Shown here: in pieces, positions 47,016 to 57,121 of the stretch
Layout of the letters: the number at the start of each line of letters is the position of its first letter
Position numbering within the stretch: position 1 is the stretch's first letter
Origin: Papaver somniferum
Taxonomy: Eukaryota > Streptophyta > Magnoliopsida > Ranunculales > Papaveraceae
Assembly: GCF_003573695.1 (NCBI RefSeq)
Contig: NW_020639929.1
Span: forward strand, 263,620 to 327,619
Direction of reading: 5' to 3'
Length of the DNA stretch: 64,000 nt
Position numbers and translations under genes: made by a program
Notes under the pieces: model-generated
Seen by the model: the letters and a program-made list of their open reading frames with translations, nothing else
Databases searched by the model: none
Told to the model about the DNA's origin: nothing

Positions 47016-48642
47016 TGATAGACGCATTTATGTGTCTAATATAGCTCATTTGTATATATTGTTAGTACTCGATATTGTACTTATTTGGTTATTTTATGTA
47101 TTTGTACGTGTTTTTGGAAAATAATCTCTTGCGGCGAATTTGGCTAAAAATGTGGCATTTGGACCTCCGTTGATAACGTACCGGAAGCGCCTCAGAAGTG
47201 TACCGGAAGTATCCCAGAAATACCCCGGAGGAACCCCGAAAAAAGTGCGGAAAATGCCCCAGATGACACTTGCTATACGGACCCTTGATTTTGGATAAGG
47301 GGTAACCTAATTACTAAGGGGTGACCCATTTCCAGGCATCTGCTAAAGGGAGACCAGCCACAGATAAGGGGAGGTCAACTTCTCAAATTTAAAAGCAAAT
47401 TTTGGCGGGAAAATGCATGCAGCGTCTGGCAGATTTGAAGATCGAATTTTGGACGTGATTTTAAGAGATTCAATTGCTGTATTTGGTACGTATGGACTCT
47501 GCATGACTAAACAGGCCTGATACAATCAATTGGACCCAACCAATTGGGCTGGAATGGCCGAGAGAGAGTTTCAAAGTCTCAACAGAGAGACGTGTTCTGT
47601 TTCGAGTTCAGGAGATTTTTGAGAGATTTCTGGAGGACTTTGACGCTGGATTAACATGTACATGGTCTTATTCAAGTCTAGGAAAGAGTTTGGTAGCTAT
47701 TTTATAGCTAACAGCACGTGAAAAAGCTCAACAGAAGCGATTATTCTCTCAACAGCGCAGAGAAGAAAAAGAAAGAAAAAGTCGGAATTTATACGAGATA
47801 TTTGGGGTCTGTGGGATATATAAGAGTTGTTTCAAGTCATTAAAGGGGTTAGAAACCCTTAGGAGAGAGTTAGGAGGAGTTTAGAGACGAGTAGAGGAAG
47901 TTACAGAGAATTGGTGCTGCTGCTGCCATTGAAGAACCTGAAGAACACGAAGAACAGACTCGCAGAGTCCGTCGTTCTTCAGCAGTCTTATTTCAAAACC
48001 AACTGTCGTTGTTTTACAGCAGTTGGTGCTACTATCGTTGTTTTTAAGACCCTTCCACTTTGTAACAGTGACGCTGTAACATTTATACAGCGTTGCAAAC
48101 TTCTTTTTACACCATTTTCATCAATAAAAACACATTATTAAGCCATGAATACATCTTATGATCATGTTTTTGGGATGAGGAGCTAAACCCAATCCAAGGG
48201 GTGACAGAGGAAGCCATTCTCACAATAATTATGTGGTAATCTCTATTTTATTAATTTATGCAATATTTTTATATGATTAATTGCATTGATAAAAATGATT
48301 TAAATGGTTTTTATTAATCAACTGTGTTTTCCCTTGATAATGCATGCTTAGTTTTAGACTCTTGATGCATTATACTTGTGATTAACATTTGATATTTTGG
48401 AAAATCTGCTCTTGGCAATTTTTAGAATCAACCCAATTATTTAAATTGCATAGTAAAAAAATATTAGATCACATAAGTATTGTTGATTGGTGGAATCTTA
48501 ACCCCTATTTCTCCATAAATTTTTACTTCAGTTTGCTATTTTTCCTAAATTTTATTTAAATCTAGAAATTTTGTTACCTTCACAAGTCTGAAAAGACCCC
48601 TTTTTACCACTATTACTACAATCACTATTTGAAAAACCATCA
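47016..48642 (+). repeat. 3' LTR of the gag-protease element
   Basis: 1627 bp, TG to CA, nearly identical to 39576-41201. Followed by TTGTG (48643-48647), the exact target duplication. Confidence 0.92.
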
Positions 48643-48647
48643 TTGTG

Positions 48648-51541
48648 CAATTCCGAACTCGCAAATCCACACCTAATCGTACATATGGATATCGAAAATT
48701 CCGAACTCACAAACCGTCGACCGATATAATCATAAAAGCTGAATTCATGTAGCTATAAATGTGAAGGAGCGTACTCCATATACCACATGAGGAAATTCTC
48801 ATTTCCCATAACAATTCATAATGACATACCTTACAAGTCCTTTCCATTTCATGGAAAGTTCAAAGAATTGACAGAATTATCATGATGCAGTTTATATAAA
48901 GTATGGAATGCATGACAGACAACAACAACGGTTTCCAAAGAGTTAGAGTATTCCCGCCTCTTTTGATGACAAGTCACGCCTACCTCGAGATCCACGATCC
49001 ACTGGTTCATCCTTTGAATCGGTCGTTGTTAATAGACTGACTGTTAATCATATAAGAACTCTAAGAGTTTAGCCAAAAAGCTCACACAAGGAACATACAA
49101 TTCTATCTGATGGTTCTAAGCCCGTTATGGTATCTTATTCTCTATCTTTAACATATCTAAGATTTACTAATTGAATTAGTCTGGTTCTATAGTCTATTAG
49201 GTAAGTCTTATAAACATCTACAACTTTGTAGAAGAAATCAAAGGCTAATTCAGACCATGAAGGTCCAATACATCAAAATAGAAACTAACTATAAGCCCAA
49301 GCCCAACAAACCATTTCCTTAAACTAAGGCCTGGTCCAAATGAGTCTATTAACGGTCACTGACGGTCAAACGGGTCAATAAACAGTCCAGTCAGTCCAAG
49401 CCTAAGGTCAAGGTCCAACTCGGTCCACCGAGTCAACTCGGGTCAAGACAGGGAACTCGCTGAGTCAACAAGGTTCAACTCAGGTTATCAGGGTCAACTC
49501 TACTCAGTCAGCTAAACAATACTGAATCAGACTGAATAAGCTCAGTCAGACAGGCCAAGGGTCTTTCTCACACATCTGTAACTCTCTAACTCTCTAACTC
49601 TACAACTCTAACTTTACAATTCTAACTCAAGTACAACTTCAATCTACTCAAAGCATCGATTCAAATCATTTAAATTATAACTCAAAATTGATTTACAAGA
49701 TAACAAGGTCTACCTGCAAATGCAGTTTCCAAGCCTCAACCACACACACCACTACTACTAGCTTTTCCTCCATCTTTCCAACTCAAACATGTGTAAGAAA
49801 CCCTTAGCATTACAATACATCTTACTTTACTTGCATTACACAACACATACATTCAAGTAACTCTGTCTCACAGCTCAACACACCACCACTAAAACACTAA
49901 CCATGTCATCTCAGACTCGAACCACTTTTGCTAAACAAACTCCAAAGAAACTCACTTCCTAGCCATAGTATTTCAGAGTCACAACACTTCACCTCCAAAC
50001 TCATCTTCACCAATTCAACATCCACTTGCACATTCATTACTGCATGACAGATATACAAGAACATCACCACAACAACATCAGTACCAGTTGTGACTCAATT
50101 CCAACTTCATAGCACTATCTAGCAACTCTGTCCAAACTGAACTTTGAAGCCAACTACAACACCCACGGTATTAACACCATCACCATTACCCATTTACTCC
50201 AACATAGTTAACCCTGCATATTCAAACTGAATCCCTATCAACACCTTTAACAGAAACACGCATTCTCCACCATACTGTCCATACTCAATCACAACCAGAA
50301 CATCACCAACTCATTATCCATATTTGAAATTCCCCCATCCCTGTAATATTCGTTCTTATTTACCATTACAGTTCAGCATAATACAATATATGAACAACAC
50401 CATCAACTACCACAACTTTGTAACCATATATACACTCATTTGAAAGTCTACAATCAATCTTATGAATATCCTTCTCAATATTAATTCATTAACAACTTCC
50501 TAAACTCATAATGAAAATGAATAACTCAACTAAGATTATAGAGAAAGATAATTACCTCAAACACAACCCAACAATAGTCTTCCCTGAATTGATGTTCCAC
50601 CACCCACTGATGCCGAAAACTAATTCCCATCTCCCCTGAGTTTGAAACAACCTTTGAAGCAACACACCATCATCAATTATACTCTGATATTAGTCTTCTC
50701 TTCTCAGTTTCATATAAAAACCCTAAGTTTCCATCATCACCATCAACCCTCAGATGAACCCTAGATTGATTCTTACTCCACAATTCGAGTTCATAACATC
50801 TATTCAACCCCTCAACTCAACCCGAATCACTTATCAATTCCAACATGCACTCAACATCAATCTCCAAAACCCTAAATTCTTCAATTCATCATCAGAACCA
50901 CTTCAAAACATCAATTAAACTGCAACCCGTTCGTCCGTCATCTACTAGAAACTCTTCAACCCAACTAATTTACTTCGAACTCAAAGTATAACTACAAACC
51001 CTAGTTCTGCTTCTCTCTGATTCATCTTTCTTTTAATCTTCTTCAAGATCTAATCGAACACCACCACCATCAACCACTACATGATATTCTCACACTTCCT
51101 AACGATCACACAACCTCCTCTTGATCGCAGAATCTCTCGCAGAACAGAATTAACAGAAGAAAGAAAGAAGAAGAAGGATGGAGAGAAAAGAAAGAGAAAA
51201 GAGAGTTATCTTCTCGATCGGGTCAGGATAATACCAAGGATAACACTGTTTCACCCATTTGATTTGCTAAGGGGAAGCCCAGGAGGTATAATTGTGAAAA
51301 GACTATTTTCCCCTTCAAATCAATCTGATGATAACCTCTTCGTCCGATGTCCGAATGACACGTTCGAGTAGTCCATTTTGCCTAACTTTTCGAGAACTAT
51401 CTAATGATACTAGTTTCGTATCTAAATCGCAGTTATATTAATTCCTATTCATTAACGTTCGTATTAAACTAATCGAGTTATTATCGACTAATTCGTCTCT
51501 TGACTAGTCTAATAGCGTTGACGAGCTTAAGGGTTTTTACA
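48648..51541 (-). repeat. LARD 5' LTR, outer piece
   Basis: Continues the LTR from 39570 and ends TTTTTACA at 51541. Its last 2.07 kb is the full partner of the truncated LTR at 35136-37202. PMD exon sequence starts at once after it. Confidence 0.85.
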
Positions 51542-51717
51542 ATAACAGTGGTCGTGGTGGTCCAAGTGGTGGAGGTGGACGTGGTGGAGGTAAAAAGACT
51601 CCAGTTCGATGTGGAAGTGGAAGAGGTAAAAAAGCTAGACTTGTAGAAGAGGAGAAAGAGGACAAGGATTTGGATGCATTTTTGCACTCGGATTCAGACG
51701 AAGAATCCAGTGAATGA
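51542..51717 (+). pseudogene. PMD protein gene, 3' terminal part
   Basis: Reads NNSGRGGPSGGGGRGGGKK, then CGSGRGKKARLVEEE, and ends DSDEESSE with TGA at 51715-51717. The Gly/Arg and acidic tail continues the exon that stops at GGGTT (35135) on the other side of the LARD, where VNWVADDMSSKITAG precedes it. The join shows the LARD landed in the coding sequence near the C-terminus. Confidence 0.65.
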
Positions 51718-51904
51718 CTAGTGGATTTTTAGTATTTTGTTTAGGTATTTTTAAGTATATAAGATTTTTTCTATTTAGTATTTTCGTTGTTTGGTTATGG
51801 ATTTGGACAGATGAACTTTTTGTAGATTTGCATGTATATGAATGTTAGTCTTTCCATTTGTATAATTTAAGAACAACGATGAAGAAATCAATATTTTCAA
51901 AAAA

Positions 51905-52520
51905 ATTTAGCACTTTCGGCTAGATCGATGCTTCACATAACCTAGCCATAAGTGACAATAATTGATGCTTGCATATGTTTTCGGTTAGAAAGTCCCGACC
52001 ATTACCAAAAAGGCGGTTATGGAAACCATCTGTTTCATAGTTACGGTTGAGAAGGACCTAGCTGTATGTTACTCTGATAACTAAAAAAACAAACTGACTC
52101 CTGGTTACAGCTAGATATCCAGGTCGTTAATATGTTTCACGGTTAGGACTCCGAACAGTAATTCTTACAAAAAGTAACAACTCTGTTTTACGGCTTGGAA
52201 TCCTAGCCGTAAGTATGACACTCCAAAGCCTGCAGGTTCTGTTTGTTACGGCTTGGTCTACTTATCGATTTCCGGGCCGTAACGGGAAAGCGGTAAGGAA
52301 AGCCATATGTAACTTATTTACGGATGAGAATTACCTAGCCGTATATTACTCTGAGAACCAAAAAACAAATTTGATCCAATTTATGGATGGTATCCAGGCC
52401 GTTAACCTCTTTCACGGTTGGGAATCCAGGCCGTAATGCCGACACGCCACAAAATCTATAGGTATTTACTTAATTACAGCTTGGTTGACCTAGCGATTTC
52501 CAAGCCGTAAACACCTATAG
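51905..52520. repeat. Palindromic TTACGGCT/AGCCGTAA repeats, cluster 2
   Basis: At least eight half-sites or palindromes. The most perfect spans 52188-52212: TTACGGCTTGG, a 3-bp centre, then CCTAGCCGTAA. Others are near 51910, 52031, 52105, 52231, 52318, 52380, 52413 and 52477. They are the same motif as in the PMD intron. Confidence 0.75.
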
Positions 52521-52670
52521 TTTTCTATTGTACCTAGATCATATCGGCTAGTTTTTTGAACCCTTAATTATACTTGAAATAACTCCATCTCCACATAAAC
52601 ACGCAATCCAAACCAAGATCACACTTTCCACATCAATAACCTCTACCAAAACCCCTACAAACTCAATGCA

Positions 52671-53065
52671 ATGCACTCAAAGGATAAACCCAACTTTACT
52701 TTGGATGAAGACTTATCTCTTTGCGAAAATTTTGTACTATGTTATCCAAAGAGGGGATAAGAATGAAGGAAAGGTGGTTTAGCCAGTCAATCGTATTGGA
52801 GTAAGGTTTTTGAAATTTTTTGTAGTGAAACATGTAACACTAATAACCGCGATGGAGTTGAATTGTATCATCGATTTTCATACATACGCAAAAAAGTGGA
52901 AAAATATATGGCTTTACTTCGTATCTACTTAGAGGTGAAACTGATGAAGAAGTCGTGGCTCAAGCTAAGAAGGAATGAAGAAAATGGAAATGTTATAATT
53001 TCAACTACGAAGATCAAATGGACATTATCAAAGACTTCTTGATACATCGTAAGAGATGTTATTAA
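52671..53065 (+). pseudogene. Myb/SANT-like protein gene in the PMD element, broken
   Basis: Opens MHSKDKPNFTLDEDLSLCEN, then FVLCYPKRG before a frameshift at a G-run (about 52753). It continues YWSKVFEIFCSETC and ELYHRFSYIRKKVEKYMAL in another frame, and, after a stop, RGETDEEVVAQAKKE with FNYEDQMDIIKDFL to a TAA ending 53065. The order matches the fragment at 1237-1735. In PIF/Harbinger elements such a Myb-like protein helps the transposase bind DNA, so a similar accessory role is possible here. At least two frameshifts. Confidence 0.6.
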
Positions 53066-53194
53066 AACCAACTTTGTAATGCATATTTAGTGAGTATGTA
53101 ATGGGTTTTATTGTGGTCTAAAATGAATGTAAGTATTACTAATTTTCATTCGTAGTATGTATTCATGTTGAAACTCAAAGTTTCTTAACTTACA

Positions 53195-53392
53195 TATTAA
53201 TTTACGGACGGGAAACTTGCCTTCTAAACATGTTAACCCAGCCGACATATAGACTCAGGTGATTCTGGAAAAAATGACGTCCAGAAATTCTTCACTTCCC
53301 ATTCGTTGTTTGTGTTCACGACTGGGAGTTCATTAGTTCTCAACCGTGATTTCGTTGTTACGGCTGGTTCGGTACATTTTCCCAGCCGTAAT
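53195..53392. repeat. Palindromic TTACGGCT/AGCCGTAA repeats, cluster 3
   Basis: Weaker copies near 53202 and 53240, then a clear pair TTACGGCTGG and CCAGCCGTAA at about 53357-53390. Last sign of the PMD/SANT element before the synthetase gene. Confidence 0.6.
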
Positions 53393-53399
53393 AGGTAAA

Positions 53400-54048
53400 A
53401 TACTCATATTTTCTCTGATTTTTGACGGATTTGAATTGATAAAATTGCTTTTGGGAGTTGATTATAAAGTTATCCCGAGTTTTGTGACGAAGGGTTTCAT
53501 CATTTTTCTTCAATTATTTTTAAAAATATTCACCAAGATCACCATTTTTCCTTCAAATCAAAATCAAAATCAAGTTTTGATTTCCAAAACATTAATCATT
53601 TAATTAGTCTAATCCATTCATTAATACTGTTTAGTTAGCTTAATTAATTTAATTAGCACTAATCAAACTGTGGATAAATTAGGTATAACATAAAATATCA
53701 TGATAAGGAGTTTCTATGGTTATTGTTTCATGACCCTATCCAGCCCCCAAATTCCCAGATGTTTAAAGCCTCAGTAATAATAGGATTCTAAATTTTGGAC
53801 AACTTTGTATCGCGCCACACGAAGGAATATTTTTACTGTGCAGACTTTACATTAACACGGTGAATTTTGGTTTAGAGGGACAAAATTACTGAAAAGTCAA
53901 TGCATCTACACAACCAATATTTTTGTTGACCCATATAACCAAGTAAGTGAACAAAATCGCACACCCACTTCTTCCCAAAGTCTCATCCAAAGACACCCCC
54001 AAAATCAATTCTTTTTCTGTGAAAGCAGAACTAGCAAAACCCTCTTCA
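53400..54048. other. Intergenic and 5' region of the tyrosyl-tRNA synthetase gene
   Basis: AT-rich, no gene. The open frame of the synthetase extends upstream to a GTG at 53947, but the first sensible ATG is at 54049. Confidence 0.6.
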
Positions 54049-55557
54049 ATGGCGACAATGTCCGTAATGTCAGCTTCAAAATCATTCCTTTACAATCAAA
54101 ACAAACTCATACTCTTCTCAATCTTCAAACATCCAAAACCCACCTTTTCAATCCCCTCAAAACCCTCTAAAAATCTCACCCTTTTCACTCCCACCACAAG
54201 ATGCATTCATTCATCTAAACAATCACTTGAAACCAAAAATCAAGACATGGGTTTGGCTCAAAAACCTAATATCGTCAACATACTGGAAGAAAGAGGGCTG
54301 CTTGAATCAGTTACTAGTGAGAATTTAAGGTTAGTTTGTTCTTCAAATTCATCAAACCCTATGAAAGCTTATTGTGGTTTTGATCCAACTGCTGATAGTT
54401 TACATTTAGGTAATTTGATTGGTATAATTGTGTTATCATGGTTTCAAAGATGTGGTCATAATGCTGTTGCTGTTATTGGTGGTGCTACTGCTAGAGTTGG
54501 TGACCCTTCTGGTAAAAATATTGAAAGACCTGAATTAGATGTTGAAACCCTAGAGAGCAACACATTAGGGATTGTCCAAACAATTCGTACTATTCTAGGT
54601 AGATATGATCAGAACAGGAATGGTAACCCCAATTTGATGATTTTGAATAATTTTGATTGGTGGAAAGAGGTTAAATTGTTGGATTTTTTGCGCGATGTTG
54701 GGCGGTATGCGAGAGTCGGTACAATGATGGCGAAGGATAGTGTGAAAACCAGGTTAGAATCAGAGCAAGGGTTGAGTTATACTGAGTTTACTTATCAGTT
54801 ATTGCAGGGTTATGATTTTTTGCATTTGTTTCGTAATGAAGGGATTAATGTTCAAATAGGAGGAAGTGATCAATGGGGGAACATAACTGCGGGTACAGAA
54901 TTGATAAGGAAGATTCTTCAAGTAGAGGGTGCGTATGGTTTAACGTTTCCGCTCTTGTTGAAGAGTGATGGGACTAAGTTTGGGAAGTCTGAAGATGGTG
55001 CAATTTGGTTGTCACCATCAGTTTTGTCGCCTTATAAGTTTTATCAGTATTTTTTTACTGTTCCGGATGTGGATGTTGTGAGGTTTCTTAAGATTCTTAC
55101 ATTTTTGAGTTTGGAGGAGATTAAAGAGGTGGAAGAAGGAATGAGAAAACCTGGGTATGTTCCGAATTCTGCTCAGAGAAGACTCGCGGAAGAGGTTACT
55201 CGTTTTGTTCATGGTGAAGAGGGTTTGCAGGAGGCTTTGAAAGCAACTGAAGCATTGAAACCTGGAGCGGAGACTAAGCTAGATTGGAAGACTATTGAGG
55301 GGATTGCTAAAGATGTACCGTCATGTTATTTGAGTTATGATCAAGTCTTGAATGCGTCTGTGATTAATCTTTCAGTTACTACTGGTTTGTTTGAGAGTAA
55401 ATCTTCAGTGCGCCGTATGTTAAAGTCTGGTGGGCTTTACTTGAACAATGCCAGAGTTAGTGAGGATAAGTGTATTGAAGCCGGAGATATTATTGATGGT
55501 AAAATCCTTCTGTTATCTTCTGGGAAGAAGAACAAGATGGTCGTAAGGATATCTTAA
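54049..55557 (+). CDS. Tyrosine-tRNA ligase, bacterial type, chloroplast/mitochondrial
   Basis: Charges organellar tRNA-Tyr with tyrosine. This single-exon protein of 502 residues corresponds to the nuclear-encoded organellar enzyme (EMB2768 type in Arabidopsis). An N-terminal transit-like part (1-65, Ser/Lys-rich, no acidic residues early on) precedes the class I catalytic core. In the core are CGFDPTADSLHLGN with the HIGH-type HLGN (119-122), GGATARVGDPSGK (144-156), GGSDQWGNI (271-279) and the KMSKS-type KFGKS (310-314). The C-terminus has the S4 RNA-binding domain (about 437-500: SVRRMLKSGGLYLNN). I start it at ATG 54049 (GCAATGGCG-like context). A second start, MGLAQ at residue 67, would skip the targeting part. 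No damage is seen. Confidence 0.95.
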   Translation: MATMSVMSASKSFLYNQNKLILFSIFKHPKPTFSIPSKPSKNLTLFTPTTRCIHSSKQSLETKNQDMGLAQKPNIVNILEERGLLESVTSENLRLVCSSNSSNPMKAYCGFDPTADSLHLGNLIGIIVLSWFQRCGHNAVAVIGGATARVGDPSGKNIERPELDVETLESNTLGIVQTIRTILGRYDQNRNGNPNLMILNNFDWWKEVKLLDFLRDVGRYARVGTMMAKDSVKTRLESEQGLSYTEFTYQLLQGYDFLHLFRNEGINVQIGGSDQWGNITAGTELIRKILQVEGAYGLTFPLLLKSDGTKFGKSEDGAIWLSPSVLSPYKFYQYFFTVPDVDVVRFLKILTFLSLEEIKEVEEGMRKPGYVPNSAQRRLAEEVTRFVHGEEGLQEALKATEALKPGAETKLDWKTIEGIAKDVPSCYLSYDQVLNASVINLSVTTGLFESKSSVRRMLKSGGLYLNNARVSEDKCIEAGDIIDGKILLLSSGKKNKMVVRIS

Positions 55558-56137
55558 TCTTACTATTGTTTATTTTTGTCCATTTGATTTATAGAATTTA
55601 ACTTACTCATTTTTTGCGGTTTCGTATAGTCCTTGTTTTTACGCAATTCTTCAATTTGTCGAGTAGGAAAACTGTCAATCTACTATGTTTTCTGTTGCAT
55701 TTGGAACCAAGTCTTAACATGAGCACAGTTCAAACCAAAATGCTGTTGTGAGATTATATAACGAACACAAACTTTTCTCTGTATTATTCGATTTTACTGC
55801 ACTATTTTGAAAACAACTAGAGCTTATCAAATGACACCAAAGGGGTTCAACAGTCATCATTCCCTAGGAACTTCACAGCTCTGCCAGGATAAACAGTTCG
55901 GATTTTGGGTCTGAAATGCAACTTACAGCATGTTCAGTGTGAAATGAGCTCATACGTTAAGGTACATTGGGGAAGATAACCAGGTGAATTAAGTAAACCA
56001 TGTCGCAATCCTGCATTTACTAATTGCAGACTTGCAGGGAAGCAACATTTTGATGTTCCTCATATTAAGCTTATAAGTCAATTTTTTCATCTTTAAGTAC
56101 AATATTTAGGCAATATCAGCTTACAGCTCACTATAAA
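55558..56137. other. 3' flank of the synthetase gene
   Basis: T-rich 3' untranslated sequence, then intergenic DNA. No gene recognised. Confidence 0.6.
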
Positions 56138-56620
56138 CTCAAAATGATTAATGTTTCATGCAACCTTCTTTCTGGAATACTTTCATCTTTGTTGCATTTG
56201 TTTGAACTTGAAGAACCAATGCTTAGTGATAACAATATACCAGGGTCGATTGCTGTCTCCAATTGAATGCTGTTAATCAATCTGTTGCACCGACGCCTGG
56301 CACTTACCTAAGTAATTTCTGGTTCGATACCACCTGAACTTGGAATGTTAAAGCAGCTTAATGTTTTAGTTGCATGTCAGAATCAGTTAGCAGGAAGTAG
56401 GCAAGAAGAGTTCCTTAGTTCAACCTTGAGCTGGAAATCCAAGTAGAGATCTTTAGTAAAGTTGGTCTGTCAATCGTGTGGTTGGTTCTGTTCCTAATGA
56501 GATTCTGAACTGTACAGGATTCCGGATGGTGGATCTTAGTAACAACTCACTTGGTCAATTCTGCCTTTTTCTTTATCATCTGTTACTGGTTGATATAGAT
56601 AGATGTTTGCAAATTCAACT
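56138..56620 (+). pseudogene. Leucine-rich-repeat receptor kinase fragment, decayed
   Basis: Broken frames still read LRR units: ELEEPMLSDNNIPGSI (about 56210), SGSIPPELGMLKQLNVL with NQLAGS (about 56318-56395), GSVPNEILNCTGF then MVDLSNNSLG (about 56483-56556) and LPFSL (about 56560). The unit pattern (PELG-L--L-VL---NQL-GS and NC---MVDLSNNSL) resembles the RGI/RCH-type LRR receptor kinases. Stops and deletions interrupt it and no kinase domain is seen, so it is a relic of a host gene. Confidence 0.65.
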
Positions 56621-57121
56621 GTTTTACTGATGAACTTCACACTAGATTTTCTATGAACCTCTCTTGATCTCTTTTCTTCCTTTACTCTTTGAAACTGTCT
56701 TCTCCAACTTTCCTTCTACGAAAAATGGAGAAAGATTAGAGTCTGGAAGCTTTAAAACCAAGAACATACCATATTCCTGGACTCTTAACCTGGTAGGAAA
56801 ATGTTTAACTTGTACATCTGACAGCAGCAATTGTTCTGCAACAAAGGCTCTGCTTGGTGTGCGGTGAATTTTGGCAGTAACTTGGACTTCCTAACCAGCT
56901 ATGAATTTAGTGGGCCTGTAAATTTTAGCATTTCCAATCCGTAGGATACCTAGCAGTCTAGCACTAGCAGGGCCGTATTTCCATCCTCTGATAGATGAAT
57001 TCTGCTAAAATTTTTGGATACTTCATCTTGACATTAACCGGAAACTTTTTATTTGGGTCGTCCAGAAATTCATTAAAAATGCAACTATTTGAACTTTTGA
57101 ACACGAACACCAATTGCTAGA
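56621..57121. other. Intergenic, no gene recognised
   Basis: One short open frame (56664-56867) has no recognisable domain. It may hold further decayed receptor-kinase sequence, but I could not identify it. Confidence 0.5.

Larger units (their letters stand above)
39576..48642 (+). mobile_element. Young non-autonomous Ty3/gypsy element with gag and protease only
   Basis: This is a complete 9067-bp insertion: LTRs 39576-41201 and 47016-48642, and a perfect 5-bp duplication TTGTG (39571-39575 and 48643-48647). A primer-binding site lies at 41208 on and a polypurine tract before 47016. Inside are gag and an aspartic protease of the Tat/Athila type, but no reverse transcriptase, RNase H or integrase. 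By eye the LTRs differ by about five substitutions and a few short indels in 1.63 kb, so the insertion is recent. This resembles the TR-GAG class, here with protease and a C-terminal extension. An autonomous partner must supply pol. Confidence 0.88.
35136..51541 (-). mobile_element. LARD-like LTR retrotransposon without coding region, Tekay/Del-like ends, minus strand
   Basis: Minus orientation: 5' LTR 51541-39096 (interrupted by the gypsy element 39576-48642), primer-binding site 39091-39080, internal region 39079-37203, and 3' LTR 37202-35136 (truncated). LTR ends on the plus strand are TGTAACGCCCC and TTTTTACA. The polypurine tract AAGGTGGGGAGAA abuts the 3' LTR and is preceded by TTTCGAGGACGAAAATG, the stereotyped end of Del/Tekay chromovirus polyproteins. 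The intact LTR is about 3.37 kb and the internal region only about 1.9 kb with no domain. It is thus a large derivative moved in trans. It lies within PMD coding sequence. Confidence 0.8.
31107..53400 (+). mobile_element. PMD/SANT element with palindromic repeats (old, split by nested insertions)
   Basis: A plus-strand unit holding a PMD-protein gene (31215-51717, split) and a Myb/SANT-like gene (52671-53065), both broken. Imperfect palindromes of the type TTACGGCT..AGCCGTAA occur in its second intron (31815-32460), between the two genes (51905-52520) and after the second gene (53195-53392). Without the nested insertions it is about 5.6 kb. Neither terminal inverted repeat could be defined, so the boundaries are approximate and the superfamily is open. 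PMD domains are known both in host genes and in plant DNA transposons. The shared repeats argue for one mobile unit. Confidence 0.55.

Noticed and set aside
52812..52828. TTTTTTGTAGTG, resembling a CACTA transposon end (complement CACTACAAAAAA)
   Set aside because: It falls inside the SANT-like reading frame (KVFEIFCSETC), has no partner CACTACAA at the left side and no 3-bp duplication.
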